Assembly: GCA_937937585.1 (NCBI GenBank)
Contig: CALDCB010000007.1
Span: 186,001 to 250,000 of the forward strand
Source: an uncultured Coriobacteriaceae bacterium
Lineage (GTDB): Bacteria > Actinomycetota > Coriobacteriia > Coriobacteriales > Eggerthellaceae
DNA length: 64,000 bases
Reading direction: 5' to 3'
The notes beneath the pieces were generated by a model that searched no databases, was not told where the DNA came from, and worked only from the letters and a program-made list of their open reading frames with translations. The position numbers were made by a program, and so were the translations under genes. Each line of letters starts with the position of its first letter. Position 1 is the stretch's first letter. Of this stretch, positions 42,595 to 51,882 are shown piece after piece.

Positions 42595-44469
42595 ATGGCT
42601 GATCCCAACAAGGGCGCCCACGCCGGTCGTGCGCAGCAGGTTCAAAGCCAGAAGCAATACGACGATAAACGCCGCCGTAAGTTCATCGGCTGCGTTCTTG
42701 CCGTTGCGATCGTGTTCGTGGCGGGATTTCTTGTTTGGGATACCAATTTGCGCCCGTATTCCATCAATGCGAAAGATTTCCCGTCCGACGGCCTGCGTGC
42801 TGCCGTTCGCGCGCTCGATGCTGACGGCGATGGCCTTATCACGCGCGAAGAGGCTGCCGATATCACCGAGCTTACGGTGACCGAAGGGACCAACGTGTCG
42901 GGTCTTTCCATTCTGCCGAACTTATCTCGCCTGATCATCGATTCTGATTCAATCACGAGCGTTGATGTCTCTGAGGCTTCCAGTCTTGTCGCTCTTGACG
43001 CGAAGGGGTCCGCTTCCGTCGACGATGTGAATCTGGGACGATCTTCCCACCTCAAGCAAGTCGACTTATCGGGGACTTCCGTTGATTCGCTTGATCTTTC
43101 CGGGGCCACGCTGTTGGAGAACCTGTGCCTCGCCGACACTTACGTGGAAAGCCTGTCGCTTTCGGGTCTTGGTTCGCTTTCGTCGCTTGATGTGACGGGA
43201 ACGTCCATCCAGAAGCTTGACCTTGCCGATCAGGCAAGCCTTTCGACGCTTTGCTGTGCGAACAGCGTGAAGGTTGAGAATCTTTCGAAAACGCCCCTTT
43301 CGGCGTACTGGTTGGTTACCGATTTCAAGAACAACATTCCGATGTTCGCAGGGGAAGAGGGGCAGAAAGCTCACGCCACTGCCGTTTATGACGAACTCAA
43401 CAGGCTTTCGTCCGCAACTTTCACCGAAGGGTCGGCTACCGCTCCCGCGACTGTGTCGTACGACTATGACGACGATGGCCGTTTGACTAAGGTTTCGTTC
43501 GCCGATATGCAGACATCTTCGTCGGCGCCCACGAAGAATTCGTGGTCGCTTTCCTATGATGACGAGGGTCGTTTGTCCGAGGCATCGTGCGAGACCGGCG
43601 CTTACGCTACCTATGCGTACGATGACGAGGGCCGTCTTTCGACGTATGGGATCAAGCGCGCCCCGAAGGGATTGGCCGTTGAGTATTCGTTCGAGTACGA
43701 CGGCAACGGCTCTCTTTCCGCAATCGCCTGCGGTGACGAGCGAACTGAGTTCGCCTACGACACCAGCGGCAGGGTGACCAGCATTGCGGTTACGGCGCCC
43801 AAATCGCAGGATTCTTCTAATGAAACGGATTCCGAATCCAAGGCGTCTGCCTCTGATTCCTCCTCTGCCGCCAGCTCATCTGCTTCGTCGAGCTCCGCGT
43901 CGTCTGGGGCTGGCAAGGAAGAGAAGAACAAGACTGTAACTGACGACTCACGTGAGGTTTTGGCTTCCTATACGCTTGCTTATGATTCTGAGGGCAATTG
44001 CGTGCGCGTCAACTACGCGATCAACGATAAGGATGGCCAGGGAGAAGGAACCGTCGACGAGAAGTTCACTTACGATGACGGCGTGCTTGCCAATGCGGTG
44101 AGGGTCAGTAGTGGCGAGGGAAGCGACTGGTATCTCGACAATAAGGGCATCGCCTCGTCCGAATTCTCGTACGACGAGGAAGGCAATTTGATCAAGGCCG
44201 TTCTCACGCGTCAGGATCGAAGCGAGGGCTCGACTGATTCGATAGAGCTTGGATACACGCGTGTGTTCGCAACCAAGGACACGTTGCCCAAGGGGTCTAT
44301 CTGGGGTACCTCCTACCCGCTTGAGGTTACGTTTGATGCTGACGGCTACATGGCCTCGTTGGTTGCTTCGGGTTCGTCTACGTTCACCCCGTGGGCTTGT
44401 GCGCCAGATCCGCTGCGTTTCGCGTTTGATGGCGATGCCGCATTGCCGATGGGGTTTGCTGGAATCTAG
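42595..44469 (+). CDS. membrane-anchored surface protein with EF-hand, leucine-rich-like and YD-type repeats
   Basis: This 624-residue protein has a basic cytoplasmic start and one uncleaved helix (about 31-48). It then has an EF-hand-like loop DADGDGLITREEA (75-87) followed by leucine-rich-like turns spaced about 20 residues (LDLSGATLLENLCLADTYVE, LDVTGTSIQKLDLADQASLS). After 250 come RHS/YD-type repeats (YDDDGRLTKVSF, YDDEGRLSEASC, YDDEGRLSTYG, YDTSGRVTSI), a 40-residue Ser/Glu linker, then further YD repeats (YDSEGNCVRV, YDEEGNLIKAV). GAAGAGG precedes ATG 42595. A calcium-stabilised surface adhesin is plausible; function unknown. Confidence 0.75.
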   Translation: MADPNKGAHAGRAQQVQSQKQYDDKRRRKFIGCVLAVAIVFVAGFLVWDTNLRPYSINAKDFPSDGLRAAVRALDADGDGLITREEAADITELTVTEGTNVSGLSILPNLSRLIIDSDSITSVDVSEASSLVALDAKGSASVDDVNLGRSSHLKQVDLSGTSVDSLDLSGATLLENLCLADTYVESLSLSGLGSLSSLDVTGTSIQKLDLADQASLSTLCCANSVKVENLSKTPLSAYWLVTDFKNNIPMFAGEEGQKAHATAVYDELNRLSSATFTEGSATAPATVSYDYDDDGRLTKVSFADMQTSSSAPTKNSWSLSYDDEGRLSEASCETGAYATYAYDDEGRLSTYGIKRAPKGLAVEYSFEYDGNGSLSAIACGDERTEFAYDTSGRVTSIAVTAPKSQDSSNETDSESKASASDSSSAASSSASSSSASSGAGKEEKNKTVTDDSREVLASYTLAYDSEGNCVRVNYAINDKDGQGEGTVDEKFTYDDGVLANAVRVSSGEGSDWYLDNKGIASSEFSYDEEGNLIKAVLTRQDRSEGSTDSIELGYTRVFATKDTLPKGSIWGTSYPLEVTFDADGYMASLVASGSSTFTPWACAPDPLRFAFDGDAALPMGFAGI

Positions 44470-44532
44470 GGTGTAGAAGATCGTTTGCGCCTTTATATTC
44501 CCGCTTGCGAAAATATCAGAACGCCGCTTTTC

Positions 44533-44563
44533 AATCTGCAATATGGTATGCATGTTGCAGATT
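44533..44563 (+). promoter_or_regulatory. perfect 9-bp inverted repeat before the NifX-like gene (operator candidate)
   Basis: AATCTGCAA (44533-44541) and TTGCAGATT (44555-44563) flank a 13-base AT-rich spacer that could include a -10. The Shine-Dalgarno GGAGGG begins six bases later. Looks like a repressor or activator site. Confidence 0.5.
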
Positions 44564-44581
44564 TAAGTGGAGGGAAAACCC

Positions 44582-44962
44582 GTGGTAGTTGCAGTTTCCT
44601 GCGATGGTTTGTCCATCGCGCCTTTTTTCACGCAGACCACTAGCTTCATGGTGTACACCGTGGAGCGTGGCATCATCACCGATTGCAAGAATCTTCCCGC
44701 TCAAGGTCTTGATGAGGCGGGCTTGAAAGAGCTGCTTCAAGCTATCAACGCCGATACCCTTATTGTGGGTCATATCGATTGCGCTTTGGCCGGTTCCATG
44801 TGCCATCAGGGCATTGAAGTTATCGCCGACGCCGAGGGAGCGGCGCTCGACGTTGTCAAGGCGTACCTGAGCAAATCGCTTACCGGCGTTCTTGACGCAT
44901 GCTTCCTGTGCGACGAGGTTGACAATCAGGAACCTGACAACACCAAGCCGAAGAGCATCTAG
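44582..44962 (+). CDS. NifX/NifB-type dinitrogenase cofactor-like domain protein
   Basis: This 126-residue protein starts at GTG 44582, eight bases after GGAGGG. It has the NifX_NafY-like ribonuclease-H fold pattern: VAVSCDGLSIAPFFTQTTSFMVYTVE, LKELLQAINADTLIVGHIDCALAGSMCHQGIEVIADAEG. Members bind Fe-S or FeMo-co precursors; in non-fixing anaerobes their role is unknown. Three Cys near the C-terminus (CFLCDEVDN and HIDCAL/MC) could bind metal. An inverted repeat overlaps its promoter region. Confidence 0.75.
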   Translation: MVVAVSCDGLSIAPFFTQTTSFMVYTVERGIITDCKNLPAQGLDEAGLKELLQAINADTLIVGHIDCALAGSMCHQGIEVIADAEGAALDVVKAYLSKSLTGVLDACFLCDEVDNQEPDNTKPKSI

Positions 44963-45004
44963 GCGCTTTCTGGCTGGGCTGGTTTTCCAAAGCTTTGAAA
45001 CAGT

Positions 45005-45042
45005 AAGGCGGTGCTGCTCAAGCGAGCGGCACCGCCTTTTTC
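45005..45042 (+). terminator. intrinsic terminator
   Basis: AAGGCGGTGC/GCACCGCCTT with an inner stem GCTC/GAGC and TTTTT. It follows the NifX-like gene and faces the end of the surface protein gene. Confidence 0.9.
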
Positions 45043-45081
45043 GTTCAGCGCGTGGGGTGAGAGGCGGGAGAAGCCTCCTTG

Positions 45082-48000
45082 TTATTTTGATTCCTTTCGA
45101 ATGGTGCCACGTGTTTTAAGACAGAGGACGGCAAGCGCGAGCGTCAAAGATGAGGCTGCAAGGGCGAAAAGCAGAAGAGCAGCTGCGCGATCGCCGGTGT
45201 TTGGTATTTGAGCGCTGGTGTCGTTGTTATTTGGCTCAGGTGCGTCAGACGAGCTTGAAGTGTCAGGTGAGGGAACGGGCTTGGGTTCGTCCGAAGGTTC
45301 GGGATCGGGGCTCGGGCTGGGACTTGGATCCGGATCTGGGTCAGGGCTGGGATCGGGGCCAGGTGCTGGCTCGGGGTCTTCCCATTGAGCATAGAGCGTT
45401 ACCGAAGCATCCGCTTTGTCGCAAAGATTGACGACGCTCGCCTCATCGGCAAAGTTTTCGCCTGAGCCGTCGCGTGCTGTATTCCAGCCAAGGAACCTAG
45501 AGTCCTCTAAGCTTTCGTTTTCGAATACGAACTGACAGGGAGGCAAAGTGAATAACTGGTCATAGGCTACCTCGAGCGATTGCATAGCGGGTCCGCCAGC
45601 AAGATTGCCATCAAAGTGCAGGAAGTATTTAATCGGTTCCCACTGGGCGTACATGGTGAGCGTCCCTGGCGAATCAAGAAGGTTCGCAACATTCTGAGCG
45701 TCGGCATAGGCATCGCCCGTGCCATCGGCTGCGGTGTTCCAACCAGTGAAAACGTATCCCGTTCGAGCGAAGGTGTTTGCAGGAAGCTTCCCTTCAAAAC
45801 CGTAGGAAAGCTTTTGATCCGCCATCTCGCCTGACGCATCTGGCGCATTGGGATCGAACGAGACAAGGTAGTCGGTGGGTTTAGAGTCGGCGCGCATCGT
45901 CAGCGGACCGCGCATCACAACGGTTGTCGGGTTTGATGTTTCGGTTGCGCCATCGGCGTACTGCGCGATGGAGTCGACGCCCGTCCACTTATCGAATAGG
46001 TAACCCGACACGCGCTCACGCACCTGAAGCGATATCTCGCTTCCTTCCAGATAGACCTCTTTCGAGTTGATGGTGACGGGCCACAAGGGGGCGGTGTCGA
46101 CGCCGCCGAGGTTTCCGTCGAAGGCCGTCTCGAGTGTGTAGAAGTTCAGCAAGACGACGTCTGCCTCATCGCCCACGGAAACTTCTTTGCCTGCGTCCTT
46201 TCCGTCAAAGAGGAGGCGGTACGTTCCCGCAGGAAGCAGCTCCGTGCTTCTTAGCGTGTAGTAGGGCTTTCCTTCTGAAGTCACCCTTTGCTCGAACGGG
46301 GCGAAGGCCGTGTCGCCGGAAGCCAATGTCAACCTGTCGGCCAAAGCGGTTGCTGCTTGGCCGTCAAGCATTACGGCTATCGTCGCATCATACTTTGTGT
46401 CCGACGTCTTCACCCAGAGGGCGCGCAAGCTCAGTCCGATCGGCGAGCCTTCTGAATCAAGGCTGACGCTCCCGTCGTCGTTTTTGGCACAGAGATTCGT
46501 CACCCACGCTTGATCTTTGATCGCACCTCCGATGGATACATGGAGCGCCCATCCGACGAACTTGTACCCGTCTTTAACGAAGGCGTTGGCGGGCAGTTGC
46601 GCGGTGGCACCGATTTCAAGCTGGAGATCGGCCATGGAGCCGCTGTCGGCACCGCCGCCGTCAAAGTGGACCGTGTACGACCGTGGCTTCCATTGCGCAT
46701 AAAGGGTGACGACGTCGCCATCGGCAGCGGCTGAAATCGATGCCCAATCAAGATGGTCGTAGCTTGTGCCTGAACCGTCGGCTTCGGTGTTCCAACTGGA
46801 AATCTGGAAGCCGGGAAGAGCCAGCGTGCACCCTGCTCCGACTTCGGTGAGATTTCCGGCTTCAACTTCGACATCGTCGGGAACGTGGCCGGTGGGTGCA
46901 GAGCTTACGCTGGCCGGGACGTTCGCGTCGTAGTGGATGGTGAAGGATAGGGGGCGGGTTTGCGCATACAGCGTATAGAAGCTTCCAGCTCCCGAGATAT
47001 CGGCGCCGCCTGCGTAGACCCAGTTGCCGTTCTCGTCGGTAAATTGTGTGCCGTCGACGACGACGTTAGAAGCGAGCTTGCCGTTTGGCTGCAGCACTTC
47101 GGTGCTTGTCCGCCTTGATTTGTTGGTGTAGAACTCCAGCACACGACCGGGGGTCGTTGCGTTTTCGAAATGCTCGAGACCGTGTCCGTACAGGGCGATT
47201 GCCTGGCCGTTCGTTCCTTCGCCGTTCGCGTCGAGGGTCAACTTGGTGGAGGGGAAGAACGTCTTTCTTTCGCCAGGCGCAACCGACCCCGTATAAGGAA
47301 CGTCAGCGCTGTTCACGCGCGCCGTAACGCGTTGGAGCGTTGTGCCACTGGGCAGCCAAGGGCAGAACAGCACTTCCTGATTGCCCGTTCCGAACTCGCT
47401 GTCAAGGCTTACCGCGACGACGCCATTCATTCCGTAACCGCTGGTCAGACCATTAACAACAGCCGCTGCGCCGCTCAAATCAAGGCGTACGTTCATCAGC
47501 TCACCCATGACAGCCGTAGCGGGAGAAAGCTTGTTGCCGGCTGCATCGGTGGGCGTCACCTGAAACGTGCCCAGATTGCTTACAGCGCCATCGGGCGCAA
47601 CAAGGATCGAGCCGCCGGTAATGGTGGCCTTGAAGTACTTGTCTTTTTTGGTGCCGTAGCCATTGCCGTTGCAGCCGAATGCGCTTGCCTTGCTGCCGCC
47701 CTTGGCGATGACGGTCCCACCGCTGATGTCAACCGTTACGTAAGCCTGCGAACCCGGGCCGTTCGTGTCACCGCCGCCAATGGCGTGGGCGTGATCTGTT
47801 TGCGCATATGCGCGGACGATGCCTCCAGAGATGGTGATGTTCTGGCGTCCCGGTGAATTACCGGAATTGCCAATTGCTGCAGGGTTGTTCGTATCTCCGC
47901 TGAAAGCGGTGATATCCCCGCCTGAGATTTTGATGGACTTGCAATAGTGCTTGTCGATCGAGCCGCCTCCGCTGCCAATGCCGCATCCGTATTTGCCGCC

Positions 48001-48402
48001 GACGGCCTTGACCGTTCCGCCCGAAATCGTAATGCCATCCACGATCGCGCGATACGCTCCACCAATGCCCGCGCCCGCACGCCCGCCTTCAGCGTAAACG
48101 TTTCCGCCGGTAATGGTGATGGTGCCATGGGTCAGGGAGATCTCGTCGTATCCAGAACCGATGCCCGCGCCGCTGTAATTGCCGGTGCCGCCATACGCAC
48201 GCACGGTTCCGCCCTCGATGCGAATGTTGTTGAATGCTCCGTGAGAGCCCGATCCGATGCCTGCGCCGCCGCTGCCGCCATGCGCTTCAACCTCGGCGGC
48301 TCCTTTGATGGTGATGCCGGTTGTATGGTCCTTGCCAGATCCGCCGCCAATGCCCGCAGCGTTCGTGCCGCCGTAGGCGATTACTTTTCCGCTTTCGAAC
48401 AC
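45082..48402 (-). CDS. sortase-anchored surface protein, C-terminal part (gene split by a frameshift)
   Basis: This frame of about 1106 codons has no credible start and continues the upstream 48402-49007 frame. It has a beta-helix-like carbohydrate-binding region with repeated GGTxKAxGGxxxGAGIGxG motifs. Then follow Listeria-Bacteroides (InlB B)-type repeats with FVGWALH, FTGWNTAADGTGD and FLGWNTARDGSGE, a Pro/Asp/Ser stalk (PDPSPDPDPDPSPSPSPDPE), the sortase motif IPNTGD, a hydrophobic helix and a basic tail (KTRGTIRKESK). It should be wall-linked by sortase. The frame break is at a T4 run (48420-48423). Real product or pseudogene is uncertain. Confidence 0.75.
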   Translation of the reverse strand: MFESGKVIAYGGTNAAGIGGGSGKDHTTGITIKGAAEVEAHGGSGGAGIGSGSHGAFNNIRIEGGTVRAYGGTGNYSGAGIGSGYDEISLTHGTITITGGNVYAEGGRAGAGIGGAYRAIVDGITISGGTVKAVGGKYGCGIGSGGGSIDKHYCKSIKISGGDITAFSGDTNNPAAIGNSGNSPGRQNITISGGIVRAYAQTDHAHAIGGGDTNGPGSQAYVTVDISGGTVIAKGGSKASAFGCNGNGYGTKKDKYFKATITGGSILVAPDGAVSNLGTFQVTPTDAAGNKLSPATAVMGELMNVRLDLSGAAAVVNGLTSGYGMNGVVAVSLDSEFGTGNQEVLFCPWLPSGTTLQRVTARVNSADVPYTGSVAPGERKTFFPSTKLTLDANGEGTNGQAIALYGHGLEHFENATTPGRVLEFYTNKSRRTSTEVLQPNGKLASNVVVDGTQFTDENGNWVYAGGADISGAGSFYTLYAQTRPLSFTIHYDANVPASVSSAPTGHVPDDVEVEAGNLTEVGAGCTLALPGFQISSWNTEADGSGTSYDHLDWASISAAADGDVVTLYAQWKPRSYTVHFDGGGADSGSMADLQLEIGATAQLPANAFVKDGYKFVGWALHVSIGGAIKDQAWVTNLCAKNDDGSVSLDSEGSPIGLSLRALWVKTSDTKYDATIAVMLDGQAATALADRLTLASGDTAFAPFEQRVTSEGKPYYTLRSTELLPAGTYRLLFDGKDAGKEVSVGDEADVVLLNFYTLETAFDGNLGGVDTAPLWPVTINSKEVYLEGSEISLQVRERVSGYLFDKWTGVDSIAQYADGATETSNPTTVVMRGPLTMRADSKPTDYLVSFDPNAPDASGEMADQKLSYGFEGKLPANTFARTGYVFTGWNTAADGTGDAYADAQNVANLLDSPGTLTMYAQWEPIKYFLHFDGNLAGGPAMQSLEVAYDQLFTLPPCQFVFENESLEDSRFLGWNTARDGSGENFADEASVVNLCDKADASVTLYAQWEDPEPAPGPDPSPDPDPDPSPSPSPDPEPSDEPKPVPSPDTSSSSDAPEPNNNDTSAQIPNTGDRAAALLLFALAASSLTLALAVLCLKTRGTIRKESK

Positions 48403-49007
48403 TATGTTGCCGTGGAGGCTTTTGACGTGTCAATGACATAAAGACAGCTGCCAATACCTGCTGAACAGCTAGTATCAGGGGCTTTTGCGGTAATGGCGCC
48501 AGGGTTTGAAGGGTCGGCGGTTTTGAAGACAAGCTTCGTTTCGTTGCCTTCTTTTTGAATGGCGGGGGCGCTTAAGTAGCTGCTAAAGTACGCATTGGCG
48601 CCGGCCTCGCTGATGATGTTGACCGTACCGCCCGCTTCTTCGATTTTGATGGAAGGGCAGCTGGCGCCTGTGTTGGCGGAAATTCCCGGGGTTATGTTCA
48701 GGCCATCGGCAAGGTACAGATCGACGTTGCCGACCTTCACATCAATCCAAACTTTCGAGCTGCTACCCGTTAGGCGGTAGGCGCCGGGTTCGGTGATCTT
48801 GATAGTGGTGTTCGCCCCTTTGTTACTGATGTCGATGGTGGTGATGTCGGCCGCGAACGCCGGTTTGACGGTAAGGGTGCAGCAAAGGACGAATGATAGG
48901 AATAACAGAAAAGGCGCAAGGGCGAGACAGGTTGCGACCTGCGCCGAGTTTGATTTTTCGGGCAGGGAAGAACGGTGAGAAAGAGCAGATTCGATACGAC
49001 CTGTCAT
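48402..49007 (-). CDS. sortase-anchored surface protein, N-terminal part (signal peptide and first domain)
   Basis: This 201-codon frame begins with ATG 49007 after AAGGAGG and encodes a signal peptide (hydrophobic 28-45, cleavage likely after TLTVKPAFA) and the start of a DUF4353-like carbohydrate-binding domain (DITTIDISNKGANTTIKITEPGAY, with PGAYRLTG, VDLYLADGLNITPG). It stops at 48402-48404. One extra A in the coding-strand A4 run gives SLHGNIVFESGKVIAYGG, joining the downstream frame perfectly. So the two parts are one gene. Confidence 0.8.
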   Translation of the reverse strand: MTGRIESALSHRSSLPEKSNSAQVATCLALAPFLLFLSFVLCCTLTVKPAFAADITTIDISNKGANTTIKITEPGAYRLTGSSSKVWIDVKVGNVDLYLADGLNITPGISANTGASCPSIKIEEAGGTVNIISEAGANAYFSSYLSAPAIQKEGNETKLVFKTADPSNPGAITAKAPDTSCSAGIGSCLYVIDTSKASTAT

Positions 49008-49103
49008 GGGGCCCTCCTTGCACGGTGCGAATTACCCTATTGTAGCATGCGCGGTGTTGTGGGCTTGTTTCCCGAGCGGTCGGAAGGGAGTACTCGTCAA
49101 CGT

Positions 49104-49139
49104 GAAAACGCCCGCAACGGCCGGATGGCTATTGCGGGC
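49104..49139 (-). terminator. terminator of the DEAD-box helicase gene
   Basis: GCCCGCAA/TTGCGGGC hairpin followed on the minus strand by GTTTTC. Confidence 0.75.
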
Positions 49140-49177
49140 ATTGTAGGTGAAAGCGGGCATGTAATTGCCGATAGGCT

Positions 49178-50680
49178 TTAGCGACTGCGGCGTTTTTGCA
49201 TGGCTGCGCGGTGGGCGCGGCCTGGCCTCATGTCACTTGTGCCGGATGCTGCGCGTTTGGGGGCCTGCGACTGGTTCTGCTGCTTGGAGCCTTGCTGTTT
49301 GCCGCGTCCCTGCTTCTTGCGGTTGTTGACGGGGCGTTCGGGCTTGGCGCTTCCCTGGCCCTTGCGCTTGCCGTTGCGGCCGGCTGACGCTTTGGTTTCG
49401 TTCTTCTCGGCGTTCTCCTGGCGGCGCTTGGCCTTCTTCTGTTCGCGCTTGGCCAGTTCGCGCTTGGCCTGAGCAAGTTCGGGGTCGCGGCGAGCCTGGG
49501 CGTTTTGGCTTTTCTGGACGGCCTCGGCTTCGGCGGCGGCGAAATCGAAATTGGCAAGCTCCATCTCGGGGATTTCTCGCTTGATAAGCTTCTGGATGTC
49601 GCGCAGGGCCGATTCGGTGTCGGGGGACACGAAGGAAACTGCGAAGCCGTTTTGGCCGGCACGGCCCGTGCGACCGATGCGGTGGACGTAATCCTCAGGC
49701 TGAGAGGGAAGGTCCATGTTGATGACGTAGTTCACTTCTGGGACGTCGATGCCGCGTGCCAGGACATCGGTTGCCACGATGATGTTGGCCTCGCCGTTCG
49801 CAAAGCGCTCAAGAGCGCGCTTGCGCTGATTCTGGCTGCGATCGGAGTGAATGGCCTCGACGGTGTAGCCGGCGCGCTTGAGGCGACGGCTCGTGGAATC
49901 GGCGCGGCTGCGCGTGCGTGCGAAGACGATGACGCGATCGGAACCCTTTTCTTCGAGGACTGCCTTAAGAAGGGCAGCTTTCACTGTTTGCGGGGTGCGG
50001 ATGATGTACTGCTCGACCGTGTCGGCGGTTTCGCCCTTGTGGGCGATCTCGACGACGGCGGGGTCGTTGAGCAGCGATTTCATGTTGTTGGTGATGGAAC
50101 GGTCGATGGTTGCCGAGAACAGCAGCGTTTGGCGCTGCTTCGGGCATGCGGCGACGATCTTGCGCACAGCGGGCAGGAAACCCATGTCCAGCATGCGGTC
50201 TGCCTCGTCAAGCACTAGCAGCGATACCTCCGAGAGGTTCACGGCCTTCTGGTCCATGAGGTCGATCAGGCGGCCGGGCGTTGCGATGAGCACGTCGGTG
50301 CCGCGGCGGAGTTTCTCGATCTGCGGGTTGTAGGAAAGGCCGCCGACCACGGTGGTGATGCGGTGGTTCGTGTGCTGGGCGATTTGGCCGCATACGGTGC
50401 CGATCTGGTCGGCAAGTTCGCGGGTGGGGGTGATGACCAGCATCAGCGGGCCGCGACCGCCCTTGGCATGACCGAGCTTGTCCATGGAGGGAAGCGAGAA
50501 AGCGCCGGTTTTACCGGTGCCGGTTTTCGCGGCCGCGATGATGTCGCGGCCTTCAAGAACAAGGGGAATCGCCTTCTCTTGAACGGGGGTGGGGCTGTCA
50601 TAGCCCAGGGCTTTAACGGCTTCGAGCGTTTTCGCGCTCAGACCGAGTTCGTCGAAACGTTTCAATGTACCTCTAATCAT
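49178..50680 (-). CDS. DEAD-box RNA helicase
   Basis: This roughly 500-residue helicase carries Q-motif FDELGLSAKTLEAVKALGYDSPTPVQ, motif I AAKTGTGKTGAF, Ia PTRELA, Ib TPGRLIDL, II DEADRMLDMGF, III SATIDRS, V ATDVLARGIDVPEV and VI HRIGRTGRAGQNG, so all RhlE-type motifs. The C-terminus is basic, low in complexity (RPVNNRKKQGRGKQQ, MRPGRAHRAAMQKRR) and binds RNA. The ATG at 50680 has no site; a TTG at 50665 follows AGAGGT and gives the usual LKRFDELGLS start. tRNA-Glu lies upstream. Confidence 0.92.
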   Translation of the reverse strand: MIRGTLKRFDELGLSAKTLEAVKALGYDSPTPVQEKAIPLVLEGRDIIAAAKTGTGKTGAFSLPSMDKLGHAKGGRGPLMLVITPTRELADQIGTVCGQIAQHTNHRITTVVGGLSYNPQIEKLRRGTDVLIATPGRLIDLMDQKAVNLSEVSLLVLDEADRMLDMGFLPAVRKIVAACPKQRQTLLFSATIDRSITNNMKSLLNDPAVVEIAHKGETADTVEQYIIRTPQTVKAALLKAVLEEKGSDRVIVFARTRSRADSTSRRLKRAGYTVEAIHSDRSQNQRKRALERFANGEANIIVATDVLARGIDVPEVNYVINMDLPSQPEDYVHRIGRTGRAGQNGFAVSFVSPDTESALRDIQKLIKREIPEMELANFDFAAAEAEAVQKSQNAQARRDPELAQAKRELAKREQKKAKRRQENAEKNETKASAGRNGKRKGQGSAKPERPVNNRKKQGRGKQQGSKQQNQSQAPKRAASGTSDMRPGRAHRAAMQKRRSR

Positions 50681-50739
50681 TATTATGTGGATGATGGCCG
50701 TCGCGCGGTATTTCAGTAAGCGCGCTGGACGTCGACGGC

Positions 50740-50773
50740 AAAAATAAAACCCGCAACCACAGGGATGCGGGTT
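50740..50773 (-). terminator. terminator of tRNA-Glu
   Basis: AACCCGCA/TGCGGGTT hairpin followed by TTTTATTTTT on the minus strand. Confidence 0.9.
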
Positions 50774-50783
50774 CTGAAATCGG

Positions 50784-50858
50784 TGGTGCCCCCAACGAGA
50801 ATCGAACTCGTGTCTCAGCCTTGAAAGGGCCGCGTCCTGACCTCTAGACTATGGGGAC
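50784..50858 (-). tRNA. tRNA-Glu (anticodon TTC), CCA end encoded
   Basis: The 7-bp acceptor stem GTCCCCA/TGGGGGC closes a cloverleaf with anticodon loop CTTTCAA (TTC), anticodon stem CGGCC/GGCTG, and T-arm ACGAG-TTCGATT-CTCGT. CCA is encoded at 50786-50784. Length is 75 with CCA. Confidence 0.96.
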
Positions 50859-50907
50859 GTGCAAAAGCCTGATTATTATTGCAAACAATGACAATCAGCG
50901 CAAGGGG

Positions 50908-51882
50908 TTAAATCTGCGAATGTGTGTACTTTTGGTATGCATCGATCACGCGTAGCTCGTATTCCTTGCGGTTTCCCTTCACCACGGTGTCCAAAATAAG
51001 GCCGCAGACCAGCGACAGGGCGGACAGCATCATGAAGGCGATGGTAAGGATGGCGGTGGGGATGCGCGGGACCAAGCCCGTGGAGCCGAACTCGACGATC
51101 AGCGGGATACCGCAGATCAGACCGATGACGAAGAAGATCAGCGTCAGCCAGCCGAACAACGCGAACGGCTTGTAGTCCTTGAACAGCGACATGATCATGC
51201 GCAGGACCTTGATGCCGTCGGACACGGTGTTGAGCTTGGATTCGGAGCCTTCGGGGCGATCGCGGTAGTCGATGGGGATCTGGGCAATGCGCCAGCCCTT
51301 GTCGACGGCATGGATGGAAAGCTCGGTTTCGATCTCGAAGCCGGGAGAGGTGACGGGCATGGTCTTGGCGAACACCTTGTTATAGGCGCGATAACCGGTC
51401 ATGACGTCGCTGAAGTCGAAGCGGTAGATCATTTTGATAAGGCCGCGCACCAGGTCGTTTCCAAAGCCGTGGAAAGCGCGGGTGTTCTCGGCGCCGTAGC
51501 TGCCGTTGGAAAGGCGGTCGCCGACGGTCATGTCGGCCTCGCCGCTCATAAGGGGCGCAAGCAGCGCCGGTGCTGCTTCGGCGGGGTAGGTGTCGTCGCC
51601 ATCGACCATGATGTAATAATCGGCGTCGATGTCACGCATCATCTGGCGGACGACGTTGCCTTTGCCCTGACGGGTCTCAAGGCGAACGACTGCGCCGTGC
51701 TCGCGCGCGATCTGACCGGTTCCGTCTGCGGAATTGTTGTCGTAAACGTACACCGTGGCTTCGGGGAGAACGCGATGGAAGTCGTCGACGACCTTGGCGA
51801 TGGTGACTGCTTCGTTGTAGCAGGGAATGATGACGGCAACGCTGTTGTAATCAGGCGTTTTATTGGCGTCGTTCTGGGGCAT
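50908..51882 (-). CDS. GT2 glycosyltransferase, GtrB/DPM1-like, with C-terminal membrane helices
   Basis: This 324-residue enzyme has VAVIIPCYNEAVTIAKVVDDF, VYVYDNNSADGT, the metal site MVDGDDTYP and LSNGSYGAENTRAFHG. Two C-terminal helices (about 235-258 and 270-295) anchor it. The family makes polyprenyl-phosphate sugars at the membrane, such as undecaprenyl-phosphate glucose. ATG 51882 has GGAAAG; an upstream in-frame start at 51972 has none. The prophage begins just upstream of this gene. Confidence 0.88.
   Translation of the reverse strand: MPQNDANKTPDYNSVAVIIPCYNEAVTIAKVVDDFHRVLPEATVYVYDNNSADGTGQIAREHGAVVRLETRQGKGNVVRQMMRDIDADYYIMVDGDDTYPAEAAPALLAPLMSGEADMTVGDRLSNGSYGAENTRAFHGFGNDLVRGLIKMIYRFDFSDVMTGYRAYNKVFAKTMPVTSPGFEIETELSIHAVDKGWRIAQIPIDYRDRPEGSESKLNTVSDGIKVLRMIMSLFKDYKPFALFGWLTLIFFVIGLICGIPLIVEFGSTGLVPRIPTAILTIAFMMLSALSLVCGLILDTVVKGNRKEYELRVIDAYQKYTHSQI

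Noticed and set aside
50784..50858. tRNA-Glu as the prophage attachment site
   Set aside because: An entire host-like glycosyltransferase gene lies between the tRNA and the first phage gene, and no duplicate tRNA end was seen in the window.
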